Source: Gadus chalcogrammus
Lineage: Eukaryota; Chordata; Actinopteri; Gadiformes; Gadidae
Direction of reading: 5' to 3'
DNA length: 64,000 nt
NCBI RefSeq assembly: GCF_026213295.1
Contig: NC_079412.1
Span: 1,477,656 to 1,541,655 of the forward strand
Numbering within the stretch: the stretch's first letter is position 1; each line of letters begins with the position of its first letter. Below the pieces are notes generated by a model. It was not told where the DNA came from, did not search any database, and worked only from the letters and a program-made list of their open reading frames with translations. Made by a program: the position numbers and the translations under genes. Shown here one piece after another: positions 25,926 to 50,245 of the stretch.

Positions 25926-25933
25926 TTACGTCA
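25926..25933 (-). promoter_or_regulatory. CRE/ATF-like site in the atxn7l2 promoter region
   Basis: TTACGTCA (TGACGTAA on the coding strand) lies about 20 nt upstream of the first ATG in CpG-containing sequence, consistent with a short 5' UTR or core-promoter site. Motif evidence only. Confidence 0.35.
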
Positions 25934-28900
25934 TAAAGCGCGCTCCCGGTTATGATAGGAAGTTCCTGCATGCACGTCCATGAGCCTCCCACACACACGC
26001 ACCGTCCGTCCTCAGATTGAGAATTTGAGGCCTAATGTGTCTTGCTTCTTATTAAAAACACAAGCAGAAATGGAACACTTTCTAAGTACCCAGATTTAAA
26101 TTGTGGGCAATGCTTCTCAATTCGCAGCCTCAGGGACACCGAGACTGGGGTGATGTGACCCGGCTGACCTCTGCCTTTCTCATACAACCCGCGTCAGTCC
26201 TGATGAATAAAACCACACTAGGCCAACAGCTCATTTGAATTGGCTATGATAAATGTAAATTCAGGGGCTGCTGCCTAGACTTTTGACCCTCAATTTAAAA
26301 AATAAATGAATCTTTCAGAGATAAACACTTTACTTGTCTGCAGGGCCAACCCTGTTTGTACCAGAAGTTTGGAATAGCAGAATATATACTAGGGAGGGCA
26401 GCCCAGCGATTTCTTAATCCCTCCAAGTGCTTAAGCCCTAAAGGTCACGTCAAGGCTGTGGTGAAAAATCATCCAGCAGGGAGTCTGAAACCCTGAGCGA
26501 AGGGGGTGTCGTTACCACAGTGATCATCACAACACTGCTGTCACCTGGGGGGATACTTCATACTTGTATAATTACAATTTTTTATAAGGTTGATTTTCAA
26601 ACATTGAGATTTAGTTATTACATTCTTTTTTTCCTTTGTTGCACTTTGGTATATTCATGAAACAGAAAAGCCTCTCGTCACGTGTTCAATACGCAAATGA
26701 CGTAAACTAAAATGACCTGTTCCTAAGAGAAAGAGCAGGGTCTATGTCAAATGTGCAATGAAGGGTGATGAATTAAACCAAGGGGTCAAGTAAAATGATG
26801 CCTCCTAGTGTCCAAGCTGGGGAATGCATTAATAGTCTTAACTATAGGGTTCAAAGCTGGCCCAAACTTTTCTCCTTACAAGTGATGTTACACAAATTCA
26901 CAGTCGAATAAGAACAGTGAAGTGTATATGTTTAATCTTCTTGGGAGTTAGGTGACATTCTTTGTGATGTGGAATCCTTTAGATAACACTCTGATCCAAA
27001 GTGAGGGGGGAGGCATCTTGCTCTGGTATACCTACAAGTATAGACATTGCCTATTGAACCCTGCCCTGATGTAGCCAAAGAGTCAAACATCCTATAAAAC
27101 CCTGTACGGACGTCGTTAAGGATTCAAACACCCTATAAAACAACCCTGCAATTATGTCAGCTGGGAGTCAAACAACCTATAGAATGACCTTGCACTGATG
27201 TCAGCTTGGAGTCCAAACCCTATAGAAGGACCCTGCACTTGTGATGTAAAGCCAAGGAGCCAAGTCACAGCAGAGGGAGCTCAAACATGAATATATATTT
27301 TTAGTAAACAAGGATAGAAAGTTCAATTTTAATTTTTTGGCAAAACCAAGTAAGGCAAAATAAGGAACAATAAGAAAAGGAACAATCAATGTTATAATCA
27401 GATTAGTAAAGATAGTGAAACATTAAGATTCATCTTTTAATATTGAGCCAAATTATAGTAATTCTATTTTTATTATTGCATCACAAGTGAGACTACTTTT
27501 GGTGTAATTTGACTTCAAATCCAAAGGCACAGGCTGTTAAATAAAAAAGCTCATACAAGGCACTTATTTGCATAGACAATAATTTACCAAATACCAATTC
27601 TGAGCCATCTCTGAAAAGCACAGTACTACATTTATATAATCATAGAACATTTGTAGTACAAAGCAGGTAACAAATAACATCAACAATTTCCACAAAATTG
27701 TACAACCAGAGCCAGAGCTGCTTTGAGTCTAATTAAGGCCGTCTGGTTAAAGTAGGCCCTCATACAGGCAGTGAAATCAGCTGGCCGTCTAGCGTTACAG
27801 AAGGATGACATAATTACATCACCCCCCTTGTGACACCAATGTGACTCGTACTCACGACAAGGTGAACCCCTCTAGCTACACAGTGGTGTGACGAAATACT
27901 AAAGCACGATTGGACCGCAAGTCCAAAACAAGGAAGCTGCGCAATGCTTTCATGAGGAAAACAAACCCATAACCAACCCTGAAAAAAAGATCTGTATAAT
28001 GACCACAGCACCTACTTTTATACCCTCCAGAATATAAAACAATAAAAAGAAACAATTGAACTTCCATTTGACTAGTGTCATAGTGTTTGGCTTCAGTCCC
28101 CCAGTGGGAGGTGGACAAGTTGTGAGCAACAGTTATACGTAAACATGGAAGCTGTGCCTCTCTGCTCCTAGGATTGAATGGCAGATGTTATTTCAACACA
28201 CACAAGTCAGACATAGTGTCTGACTTGTTATGTTAAAAATAAATAACATAATGTAACCCAAAATGTTAAAGTAGCATGAGCAGAATAAGGCACCTACTCT
28301 ATCAACACCTGTATGGATATTGACAAAAATAACATAACTCACTGGTTGTGTGATTAGTACACTTTTCCCATTGGTGAAGGCATGGTCATTATGGGGTGGA
28401 TCCTATATATGTTTTCATGCATTTTTGTGGCCATTAGAAGCAAATCAGAGTGGATATTCTCCAACAGTTTAGGTAGACATATTTGTGGCTCGATATTGCC
28501 AAATAAGGTTAGTTTAGCAAGTAATAGCTCTCGTCGCCTTTGCATCACGGTGCTGTGTCACAGCTTTGATAGAAGAGCTGCAACCCAAGCTCTGATGCAT
28601 TTCTCATTTCATATGGAAGAGGATTCTCATCTTTACAAGGTACCACTTATGTGCCATTAATCAAAGCCCTTTCAATAAAAGGCTTGCAACAAAACATTGC
28701 TAAATTAGTCTTTTCTATGTAGTGTAAAAACATGTGGTTAGTGGAGATAATTAATGGTAGTTTCAATGGAAGGCACTAACAGGGTTTAGTCATATGATTG
28801 AGTTAATAACAATCCTCATATTGTGAAATCAAGAAACTAAATCACATGGTTGGCACGTTAATTGGTTAACTTTAATTCAATTGTGGCTAACGAAGAATAG

Positions 28901-29002
28901 GGATGGATAACGGTGGATTCCTTTTTAGTATATTTAAGAACGATTGTTAGGCTCAAAGCGTATTTGGCCATTGATGAAGGATGTGTTTGACCCCTGAGTG
29001 GT
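25934..29002. other. Intergenic spacer between sypl2 and atxn7l2
   Basis: No further exons were recognised. It contains about four degenerate 48-55-bp tandem units at 27053-27245 (core CCCTGCACTGATGTCAGC ... AACCCTATA) and a short perfect hairpin near 28202-28228 (CAAGTCAGACA/TGTCTGACTTG). It presumably includes the sypl2 3' UTR. Confidence 0.45.
27053..27245. repeat. Degenerate tandem repeat, about 4 units
   Basis: Repeating blocks run ACCCTGCA(C/A)TGATGTCAGC, then GAGTCAAAC, then CCTATA(A/G)AA. The divergence suggests an old array. Confidence 0.65.
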
Positions 29003-40679
<11,677 letters not shown>

Positions 40680-40797
40680 GGAGACTCGGTCCAACTACAA
40701 TGTTGTTCTTGTTTAAAGTAATATCCAAAACCTGACGGTATCGTCCTGTAACTCTGGTTAACGACGGGTTGTTCCGCGGGCTTCAGGCGGGGACGGT

Positions 40798-40871
40798 CAC
40801 GTGTTCAGCTCTTGGTGGCGACGATGCGCGAGCTCCGCGCTGTCAAACTTCTCCGCGCGCCGCCGGCCAAT
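40798..40871 (-). promoter_or_regulatory. sypl2 proximal promoter candidates (E-box CACGTG, CCAAT)
   Basis: CACGTG at 40798-40803 and CCAAT at 40867-40871 (ATTGG on the coding strand) lie in a CpG-rich stretch 120-190 nt upstream of the sypl2 ATG. Motif evidence only; no start site is visible. Confidence 0.3.
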
Positions 40872-41117
40872 TGCACCTGACTGCAGCACGCAGATCGGGG
40901 TTGGGCTAAATGTGGGCGGAGCTAAACGTTTGATTCCGCCTACGGACAGAGTGGGGTGAAACCTACGTTGTAGAAGGTAGAATAAAACTATTATAATATA
41001 ATCTATATTATCTATAGATTAGAGGCGGAGTCAGTGTATAAGCCACGGTTAATTCAACCAACTCACTTTCATCAATTCAGAACGGTATAGTAAGTTGGTA
41101 ACTCCACAGAAACTGAC

Positions 41118-42618
41118 GAGTGATGGGTCATTCTCGACCGAACGAATCTTTAACAACAACGAACCGAACAGATTCTTCTTTCGTCTCGTTCGTTCTCAGA
41201 CTCGACTCCTGATTAGTCGTGATGTAAATTATTTTAGTCTATGCTATTTCCGATTACATGTTTCAAGCTAACCACAGTTATGAATGATTTCTTCACCACA
41301 TAATGGACAACACCATATGATTGATTGTTCTTTATTGACACTCATGTACAAAGGTAAGTGTACAAAATGTACATCATTTCAAAAGGAGGACACAAAAAAG
41401 CCCATGGGCTTATTTCCATTATGGTCCCTTTGTCAGCATGTTGATAGGTGTAATGTGTGTGTTAAACGTAATGTACATTGTGGGACACAGTGTGGGAACA
41501 AAGTAAAAAATGACATTCCAATCACACTATATAAGGTTTTAATGATTTTGCAGATAAGTTAAAGACTACAAACATGGCCCCTTTGCCATTTCCGTTTAAG
41601 CCAAGACAGACCAAAGGTTTACCTGGTTAAACTAGAACATGTAGGCGTGGCTTATTTACCATTCCGCCCACTCCCAAAATATTTAGAACGCAAGCCTGTT
41701 TACCTTGTGTCTCTGTTAGAATAAACCACGTGTTGAACATTTACCACTCTCCGAGTCATACCTAGCACGAGACGACCATACCACAAAGCATTTTTTTTTT
41801 TATCAGTCGCTGACTCGCTGATCATTCACTGACTGTGAGTGGTGAAGACTGAAGAGGCTTAGTGAGCAAGCGTACGATAATACGATTCAATATCAGTAAA
41901 ATGGTAAATGCATGCTATCTTTCTATTTTCTGTGTCATGCCAGATTAATCAAATATTTGAATTTCTCGTCAATCTGTCTCGAGTCGTTCTTTCATGGTTT
42001 GTTCTCCATCCGGGACCCCCACCATCATTGCTAAATTAATTATCTTGCTGATATGTTAAATATCCAATAATCCACTACAGCCCCCCATCCTGCTGCGTTT
42101 GGTTAAAGTTGTAATGTTGTGTTGATTGATGGCCGACTTCCACGATCGTTTGAGAATGAGAACGAGGGAGGAGCTGAGCCTGACTGACTCATGGTGTGCT
42201 CCTGAATCCTTGGACGCCAGCCTAGCAATGTAATCAAGTGTGTCAGAGCATTTCAAATCGTCATTAAAATGACCAACGTGGTACAAATACAAAGAAAATA
42301 AATCTCTTCACGGGCGCAAGCATTTGGTTGAGAACGTCATCACTGCTCTCGGTCTACTCTCAGGATTCCAAAAGATGAAGACAAAAAGGGGGCGTGCCTC
42401 CAAGAAATGCTGCAAGAAATCGGGGAGATCTTTGACTTTCGAATCGGAAGTCTGGCGTCCGAGGATTGAGGAACGCACCATCAGCTGAGAACCGTGCATT
42501 GCATGATTAGATCCACCGCTACCGGAAACTCGACTCAACGAACAAACAAACGATTCTGAACGTCTCTTCATGGCGAACGGACCGACGCAAACTGAATCAA
42601 TCATTAAATCCATCACTA
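41118..42618. mobile_element. hAT-type element, about 1.5 kb
   Basis: The ends AGTGATGGGTC and CCATCACT lie between AAACTGAC (41110-41117) and AAACTAAC (42619-42626), an 8-bp duplication with one mismatch. It shares interior sequence with the remnant at 6714-7174. I did not recognise a transposase in it; frames of 70-100 codons on the minus strand have no clear similarity. Confidence 0.65.
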
Positions 42619-42626
42619 AAACTAAC

Positions 42627-43295
42627 TAACGTATCTCACTGAGGAGGCCCAAACATAAACCACAAACAAAGTATCCTAGCAACAGGGTTTCTAACTATAT
42701 TAAAAGAGAACCAGCTATGGAAAAAGGTTCATGCATTTGATAGACATTCCTACCTTTAACTTACGTACGAGGATGGACGCCTAAACAAACAAAATTTCTG
42801 TGCATTTATTTGATTATTTTGTCCACACTAATTTGTCCTTGCATACTAATGCGTCATTTTTAAAATCGTAGATTAATATGGCCATCTATCTTAAAAAAGA
42901 ATCCTCATCAAGACGATGAAGATCTGCAACCACACCGGAGAGTGTCAAAGATGAGGCTCGTTCTGGGGTGCTGTATGTCTTTGGGCCTTCCATGTCTACT
43001 GAATCCATATTTTGGACTGTTTGTGAATCCTTTAAAGGGATGATATCATGCCACCATATATCAGTGTGGCTAGCCATTACAAGAACAATTTTAATCTGCC
43101 TTTTCCTGTGTTTTACTAGCGGAAGTGTCCACTTAGATGCATGATGGATGAGCAACATTTGCTCAAGCTGGTAGACCGATCAATCCAGCCTGCATCTAGG
43201 ACCAGAATACATATATTTTATTATACCTGAAGTTATATGAGCTTCATGCTGGTCTCAAGTCAGGGAGGTTAATTTCGTTACAACTGAAAAGCCAA
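42627..43295. other. No gene recognised
   Basis: A 90-codon minus-strand frame (43158-42886) lacks a recognisable motif or splice context. I do not call it a gene. Confidence 0.35.
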
Positions 43296-43383
43296 GACCC
43301 AAGTAGTGATCACCCAAGTAGTGATCACTACGAGTGATCACTACCAAGTAGTGATCATCCAAGTAGTGATCACTACTTGGGTC
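43296..43383. repeat. Palindromic tandem repeat (AAGTAGTGATCAC)
   Basis: Five copies of AGTGATCA arranged in both orientations. The whole 88-bp block begins GACCCAAGTAGTGATCAC and ends with its exact reverse complement, so it can form a large cruciform or hairpin. Confidence 0.9.
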
Positions 43384-43658
43384 TCCTTGTTTCACTCAAT
43401 TTATACTGACATCTTGTAAGACCAAGACTTGCGTTCTAAAGACCATCCAAAGATGATTCTGATATATTATATATTTGATGCAAAAAGAGGATATTTTTAC
43501 TAGGAGAGTATTCTTATTGTTTAAATACATGGGTCTGCAACATGAACTAGATTTGGCCTTTAATGTAATTTTTCCAAATTTGAGACGGAGAACGCAAATC
43601 CCGTAAAGCGAGCGTGAAGGTTCCCCTTTCTAGGTGCTGTAGACAAGACTCGTGAATT

Positions 43659-43858
<200 letters not shown>

Positions 43859-43859
43859 C

Positions 43860-45780
43860 AGAAAATATGTGATGAGAGCCAGATTTTGCAACTAACCAAA
43901 CAACAACAGTCCCCTCCTTTTATGCTCCATCCATCAAGAGGGTGCCATTGAGAAGTGAGGTGTTCCATGCTGCTGTGTTTAACAGGCAGGATTGCTTCCC
44001 TGAACCAATCAGGAAAGAGAAGCCCTGGAGTAGTCTAAAGTCTGAATGGGTTACACCAAAGCCGAAGCGTGAGAAGAGTTGCGACACTCTGTCTCGCCCT
44101 TGGGGTGGTCACGTGGTTCATGTAAGCCTGTATAGTTCCAAACACGCCGCGCTGCCATTTTCTTCTATGGGACTGACAGCAGCGATGGCAATATTGAATG
44201 ATAAATATAAATAAAAAAACACGTACCCAAGTTATTTTGTTGACTGTAATGCATTATTGCATATTTGTTAATGTGTTTTACATTTGGAGTGGTAGGGTGA
44301 CATCTGAGAGCTACTTAGATACGATTTTAAGTTTGAGGGAAAGCTTCACGTTCGTGTTAGCATGGGGAGCAATAGGCTACTGGCTTTAGCGGCTTAACCT
44401 TAACTTTTACCTTACTACATCTGTTATGAAATCAAAGACGATTCAGGATGTTATTTTTTGCGCAACTGGACTATTGGATTTCATTGATTTTGCTTCTAAT
44501 TCCAATTCATTTACCCATGGTGAAAGAGCGATTTGAGAAAGCAGATTAGCAACAGTCCATTTAGCATTTAGCGTCCAGCCAACTACTTGGATGAGGCAGG
44601 AACTGACCGCACAACCATGATACTTTTAAGACTTTTAAGACTAAATGAGTAGCACAACAAGAATGTGTGTGTATCCAACTGGAAAAACAAGAACCAAGTG
44701 AAGGAACAGGGATGAATAATGTGTATACATAAGTGTTAAAAAGAGAGGAATACGGTGAGAAAAAATAAAATTGACCACTGGTTATAAAATCCTCCAGCAA
44801 ATGCAGATTCCACTGCCTAACATCTGCACGCTGCAAAGGAGGATACAAGCATGTAAAGCTGGAGTGTTTAGAAACAAATCCTCTCCACATATATCAGGCT
44901 GAGGTTTGTGGAACCAAAAAGTGGGAACAAGTATGAATAAGAACAACAAAGCAAACCTACAGTAAGTGAACAAGAACAGCAAAGTAGAGCCAGGGGGTAT
45001 CAATTAATAAAACAAAGTTATTCATTTCTGGAACAAGAACAACAAATGTGTGAACAGGTGTGCGTGTATATCGAACTTGAAAAACAAGAACAAAGTGAAG
45101 GAACAGGTGGGAATACAATAAGTTTTTCAAAAACAAACAAAATACTTCAGGCTTCATCAGGCAGAGGTTAAGGATAGCAAAGTGCTTCAGGTCGAAAGGA
45201 AGGACAACAGTCGCCACCACCAACAGCCGTCGCCAGCACAAGCCGCCACCACTAGCAGCAGAAGTCGACACTACCATCCTTCGCCACCACCAGCCAGCTC
45301 AAGCAGCCATCACCTCTAGCAGCAGCAGTGTTTGCCAGCACCAGCCAGCTCAAGCCACCAAGAACAGCAGCCGCCAGCAGCAGCCACAGCCAACAGCATC
45401 CACCATCAGCAGCAGCTGCCGCCACAGCCCCTACCAGCCGCCGCCACAGCCACCTGCAGCAGAGGGAAAATAATCTGACAAGACCTTGAATAGCGATGAG
45501 GTCAATGAGTTTCCCCACACATGGCCAAATTGCTGCCAAGTTGGGGAAGGAGTGTGCCACGTTCTTTTGGAAAAAGGTTGCAGAGTCAGGATCGCTTGTA
45601 ACTCCTTTATTTGGTAATGGTTCGCTATGATATCAATGAAGCAAAAGGAGAGGAATTGTCTAGGCACGCGTGGAGGCAAGCTTAGCTGGGCATCCGTGGA
45701 TGCCCTGCCTGGAGCGTTCTTCCCCGCTGTTCTATCTGTTGTGACTTTAATATTGGGCTGGCGTGGCCTCCGTAATGTGC
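43860..45780. other. No gene recognised; degenerate repeats
   Basis: Two diverged copies of AAAAACAAGAAC(C/A)AAGTGAAGGA lie about 390 bp apart (44684 and 45077). A stretch of CAGC/CCACC imperfect repeats lies at about 45208-45465. Possibly the 5' part of the gag-bearing element that follows, but this is unproven. Confidence 0.35.
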
Positions 45781-46044
45781 TCTGATTGGCTAAGCATGGT
45801 GCTGAGCCCCCGCCTCCTGGGTACCCGTATGTGCTGGTCCCTTGTGGTTATGCGTGGACATTGGAACTTGGTTTATGGCTTGGTGCTAACCTCTTGTGGC
45901 TGTGTGCGGGCATTACACTGGTTTTTCTGGCCTTGAGCATCCGATTTTCTCAGACACCAGTGATATGTCACCACTTGTATCTCTAGAATTGATACGAGAA
46001 TGAATGGCTCCTTGTATTAGCCGGACATCTGCAGTACTCCCCAC

Positions 46045-47322
46045 GTGCCACAGAAGGGAAATCCATCTGCCACACCTGACTATGCTAATTATGATGCGAC
46101 CCAGATCCCACAACAATTTCTACCACAACAATTTCCCCAATTCTCCCCTGTCCCACCACATTCCTTCCTTCCACAACAATGTCTACAACAACCCCCCGCG
46201 GTGAGGTCTGGAGCAGTGACTAAGAATTAATCACTCAATGGAGGATTTGATGACAACATACAACCACAATGCAGCGCGATGGGAGGCGCAGCCACACCAC
46301 ACATGAAGACCACAGATGAGAAAGACGAAATAGTTAACCTCAGGCCCTTGAAGAAGATAGAAAGCGTGGAGGGACGCACAATCCTCTATGAACCCTCCAG
46401 CCCGAAGGACATCGAAAGATGGAGTGCGGAAATCGACCACCCGAGGAGAGCAGGCCTGCAGCCATGGATGAAATTGAAACAACTGATGCTTCTGTACGAA
46501 CTCCACCCCTACGATGGCCTTGCTATATTGTTCAAACACCTGAGCAGCACTGAGCGCACCCAGATTCGATACGATGTGGAAGATGCCATAGGAGAAGACG
46601 GAATGAGACCAGGAAAGTGATGGGAGGCCATAAAGGCGTGGATCCAAAAACACTCCAGGGCACAAGTCAACTGGACAACAATCACTCGTTGTATGCAGAA
46701 GGAAGACGAGGGTCTGGACCAGTTCAACGAGCGCTTCTTCGAATGTTATTTGCTGTACTCAGGCCAAACTGAATATGATATGGACATCGACCAGTCACAG
46801 GACTTGCCTTTGAAGACCATGCATCTCCAGCAGGTACTGCCGGAGATCCGAAGGGGAGTGAAGACAAGGCTTCCCATCTGGGACAACCGTAGCTGCACAA
46901 TGGCAGAGATCAAGGAAGTCGGAGAAAAGGTGGGTCGAGATGAAGAAGTCCGGATTCGATTCCTGGCTGACGAGAAGAAGGAAATAGCCAGGGACCGAGA
47001 AAGATTCCCCCAGTCCAACAGGGATAGAGAACGATTCACCCAGTCCGACAGGCAGAGAGAACCTCGACCATGCCACAACTGCGGACAAAATGGACACTGG
47101 CAAAGAGAATGTAAAGCCTCTCGAAAGATGTGCCGTGACCGCTCCAACGAGAGAGTAGGGGAAGAAAACCGCTCAGACAAAATGAGGGAACTATTGAAGA
47201 AGTTACAGGCGAAGAGTGTTGAAGAACTCAGCCGCATATGCGATTCAGAGTCGGAAACCAACAACAACACAGACTTGTTAGATTCGCTAGATTTGGCACG
47301 CAAACTAACTGATACGGGGTGA
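46045..47322 (+). pseudogene. Retroelement gag remnant with one in-frame stop
   Basis: A gag-like frame is open at 46279-46617 and, after an in-frame TGA at 46618-46620, continues in the same frame to a stop at 47320-47322. A Pro/Gln-rich segment (46045-46230) precedes it in a separate frame. The identifying feature is a CCHC zinc knuckle (C-x2-C-x4-H-x4-C, 47071-47112) followed by basic sequence, as in nucleocapsid proteins of retroviruses and LTR retrotransposons. No protease, polymerase or envelope follows, and I could not define LTRs. It is an old, incomplete copy. An assignment to ERV or Ty3 lineage cannot be made by eye. Confidence 0.65.
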
Positions 47323-47847
47323 GAGTAGGGAGTGTTTGTTATTTTCATTCCTTTATTTTCACGAGAGGTTAGTCTTCGAAAGATGCTAGGACTTTGTCAC
47401 CGCCTATCTAAGTGAGAATTCATGTTGGTTCCTTCTTGACACAACTGCTCAGCTTTAGAACATTTTGTTTGTTTTGTTTTATTTTTGAACAAAGGATCAC
47501 TCATTCATTCATTCACACAAGGTTTATTGAGACCTATGATGACTGATTACTGATATAACCATTTTCGAATCAAGCGATTTATTTTTGTACTGTTTGAGGC
47601 TGTGACAATGCCTCCCCCATGACTGCACTTTTTCTTTGTTTCATGTTTCATCGTACCTTGGAGATCCAGGAGACACAGACACTTGTTGAGTCCTTGGGAT
47701 GAGTCCTTGAACTGAACTGTGTCTCAGCGTTTGTCCTGACGCCCTACTACAAACTTTCATCCTCATCCCCCATCACACCTGCGGTGGCCATCAACTGGAA
47801 AATAACTCTGTTGCAACTGCTACTCAAAACCAACTGAGTCATGCAGT

Positions 47848-47868
47848 AAAAAAAAAAAAAAAAAAAAA
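47848..47868 (+). repeat. A21 tract downstream of the gag remnant
   Basis: A 21-base A run follows about 525 nt of non-coding sequence after the gag frame. It may be the poly(A) tail of a retrocopied RNA; no AATAAA was noted just upstream. Confidence 0.6.
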
Positions 47869-47869
47869 G

Positions 47870-48914
47870 CTTACATTATGAAAAAAAAACACTAATCTGT
47901 GTAATATCATTTTAAAGCTCATTATGGCTTGTATTGTTTGTGTGGAATAATTTGCATTCATACAGCCTTTTCAAGGGTATAATTAAACAAAAGCAACCTT
48001 ATTTCTACTAGCTATAGCATCAGACACACAGTACTCAGCTGACACCGTCAGGTTCAGCAGATTAAACCTGAATAAAACGGTCATTAATCAACCTTAATAA
48101 TCCTAGTAATCCTACATCAATGACTAACTAAATAAAAGTTGTCAGAGATTCACTAATTAACTTCTGGTGCAGTGATACATTCACAGCTGGCGAAATCAAG
48201 AAGACTAATAGCAGGCAATGACTGAAAAACGGTATTCTACGAAGATAAAATTATAGATAATTACGCTGTGCACATACAAATTAAGATCAGTATATGCATC
48301 ATTAAGATTATTTAATTATTTAATTTATCCCTGGAGATACCTTCACAGCTTGCAACGTCGAGCTAACAAACTAGCAGGCAACCGGTCGTCTACCAATCTA
48401 AAAATATATACATAATTACGCTGTGCACATACAAATAAATTTCAGGTTATGAATCAGAATGGGCCTCTTATAAAATAAAGACAGTTGAGAATTCAAAAGA
48501 GGCAGCAATTTAATCAGCTTACCTCAGAAGTTACTCGATGGCATACTAGAAAACATTCTAGTTTCCTGTAAAAATGCATTTCCTGCAGAAAATGTGTTGG
48601 GTGCTGTAGTACAAAGTGGGACATCGTAACTTTGTCAAATTGCAACCGTTTACCATCGTTCAAACCATTTAACAATTTTACACACTTGTATCTTCAATAA
48701 TATCCAACCGAAATTACGATATAATTTACACTTTATTCAGAATCACAGTTTTAGTTTCATACCGGCTTCCTTTTCAGTTGCTCTCATTGATTAACGTTGA
48801 CGCTGGAGCGTGAGGACGTTCAGCAGTGTTGCCAGATTGTTCGTATTACCTGGGCTGTTTTTCCCACTCTATTGGACTACCTTTAATCGCACACCGTCTC
48901 GCTATTCTCTTAAA

Positions 48915-48992
<78 letters not shown>

Positions 48993-49484
48993 ATCAGTGC
49001 AGGGCAATACATTTGACCTTTTACATTTCTGCATTTTTAGCAATGCTTTGCGCTTCTCATTCAGCTTTCACTTTACTTGTTTAGGCCTACATGTTTACAT
49101 TGTTTACTCCATTTAGACTTTAACTTTTATTCAAATCCCGTCACTTGATTTAATCCATTTAACGTTTCTTTATGGCTTAATCTATGTGGCTTTTCTAAAA
49201 AATATGTTCAACCCCACTTTGACTCGGAATCGCTGGCTCAAACAGATCAGGTAAAGAGATATGTTTTTAACGATTTCTGGAATTGTGTGGATTTCTGCAT
49301 GGTATGATGGTGCAGATCTTAATTGCTCAAGGTGACATGTTAGCACAAGAGAAAAATTGTCCCGCTTAAATTATCTTCATTGAAAATCCTCAAGCCAGCG
49401 ATCCTGGTGACAATCAAATATACACAGGTCACAATGTTATGACCAATCAGTGCAGAAAACCACACAATTCCAAAGGGTGCATTG
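47870..49484. other. No gene recognised
   Basis: AT-rich sequence with one CA tract. ACGCTGTGCACATACAAAT is present twice (about 48263 and 48418), each after a similar block (TAATTACGCTGTGCACATAC), an imperfect local duplication of about 155 bp spacing. Confidence 0.4.
48916..48991. repeat. (CA)n microsatellite, about 38 units
   Basis: Pure CA tract. Confidence 0.96.
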
Positions 49485-49713
49485 CAGGGGCGGATCTACT
49501 GGGGTGGCAACTGCCACCCTAAAATAAGCCTTGCCACCCCAGCTGCCACCCCAGTTGGCAGCGCAAAACTCTTTTTTTTTCTTTTTTTTTTGCTTTTACA
49601 AGACATTTACAAAAGCGAGTTTCAAAAGACCGACTGCAAGTGAATGCAACCAGGAAATATTGCCCCATCCCGCTCCCCCCCCCCCCCCCCCCCCCCCCCT
49701 GCCCGAGACTCCC

Positions 49714-50245
49714 GCCGGTGTAAGTGCCATATTGGCTCGGCTACCAGATCGGCTCGGGGTCCGTCGTCTGCTGATTACGTCACACAATACGCTATCTACA
49801 GCAATAAGGTATTTTATGGCTTAAATTAAAGAGCCTGTAATGATCTTTCATTTTGAACATAAGACCATTCCCAACCTATCTGTATGGATAGTTTTCTTCT
49901 AAAAACAAAACGTCCCTCGGAATCATCTTGGCTGTTAAGATAAGCCGTCCGTGTTGCCAGATTGGGCACATTTTCAGCCTGATTTGGCTACTTTGAATCA
50001 CGTTAGGCTGGAAAAACGAAACTAGACAGACCTACTCGCGCTCACACATGTGCTCGCTGTGGTTGCTATGACGACAGCCAGAGCTACAGCACAAAACAGC
50101 CAATCACAACTGTCCCTTAGCAGCCAATCACAATGTAGCCTACGCCCATTCAAGCGTACAGCCAATGATATTGTGTAACGTAATCAGCAGACGACGGACC
50201 CCGAGCCGATCTGGTAGCCGAGCCAATGTGGTACTTACACCGGCA
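49714..50245. repeat. Long-arm inverted repeat (75-bp arms)
   Basis: The left arm 49714-49790 (TGGCTCGGCTACCAGATCGG) and right arm 50170-50245 (CCGATCTGGTAGCCGAGCCA) are near-exact reverse complements with about 380 bp between them. Possibly a separate MITE inside the larger element. Confidence 0.8.

Noticed and set aside
42886..43158. 90-codon minus-strand frame starting MLLIHHASKW
   Set aside because: No family recognised, no splice sites, surrounded by repeats.
45208..45465. CAG/CCACC-rich stretch as a coding polyglutamine or polyproline exon
   Set aside because: Units are irregular, frames are broken, and no splice context was found.
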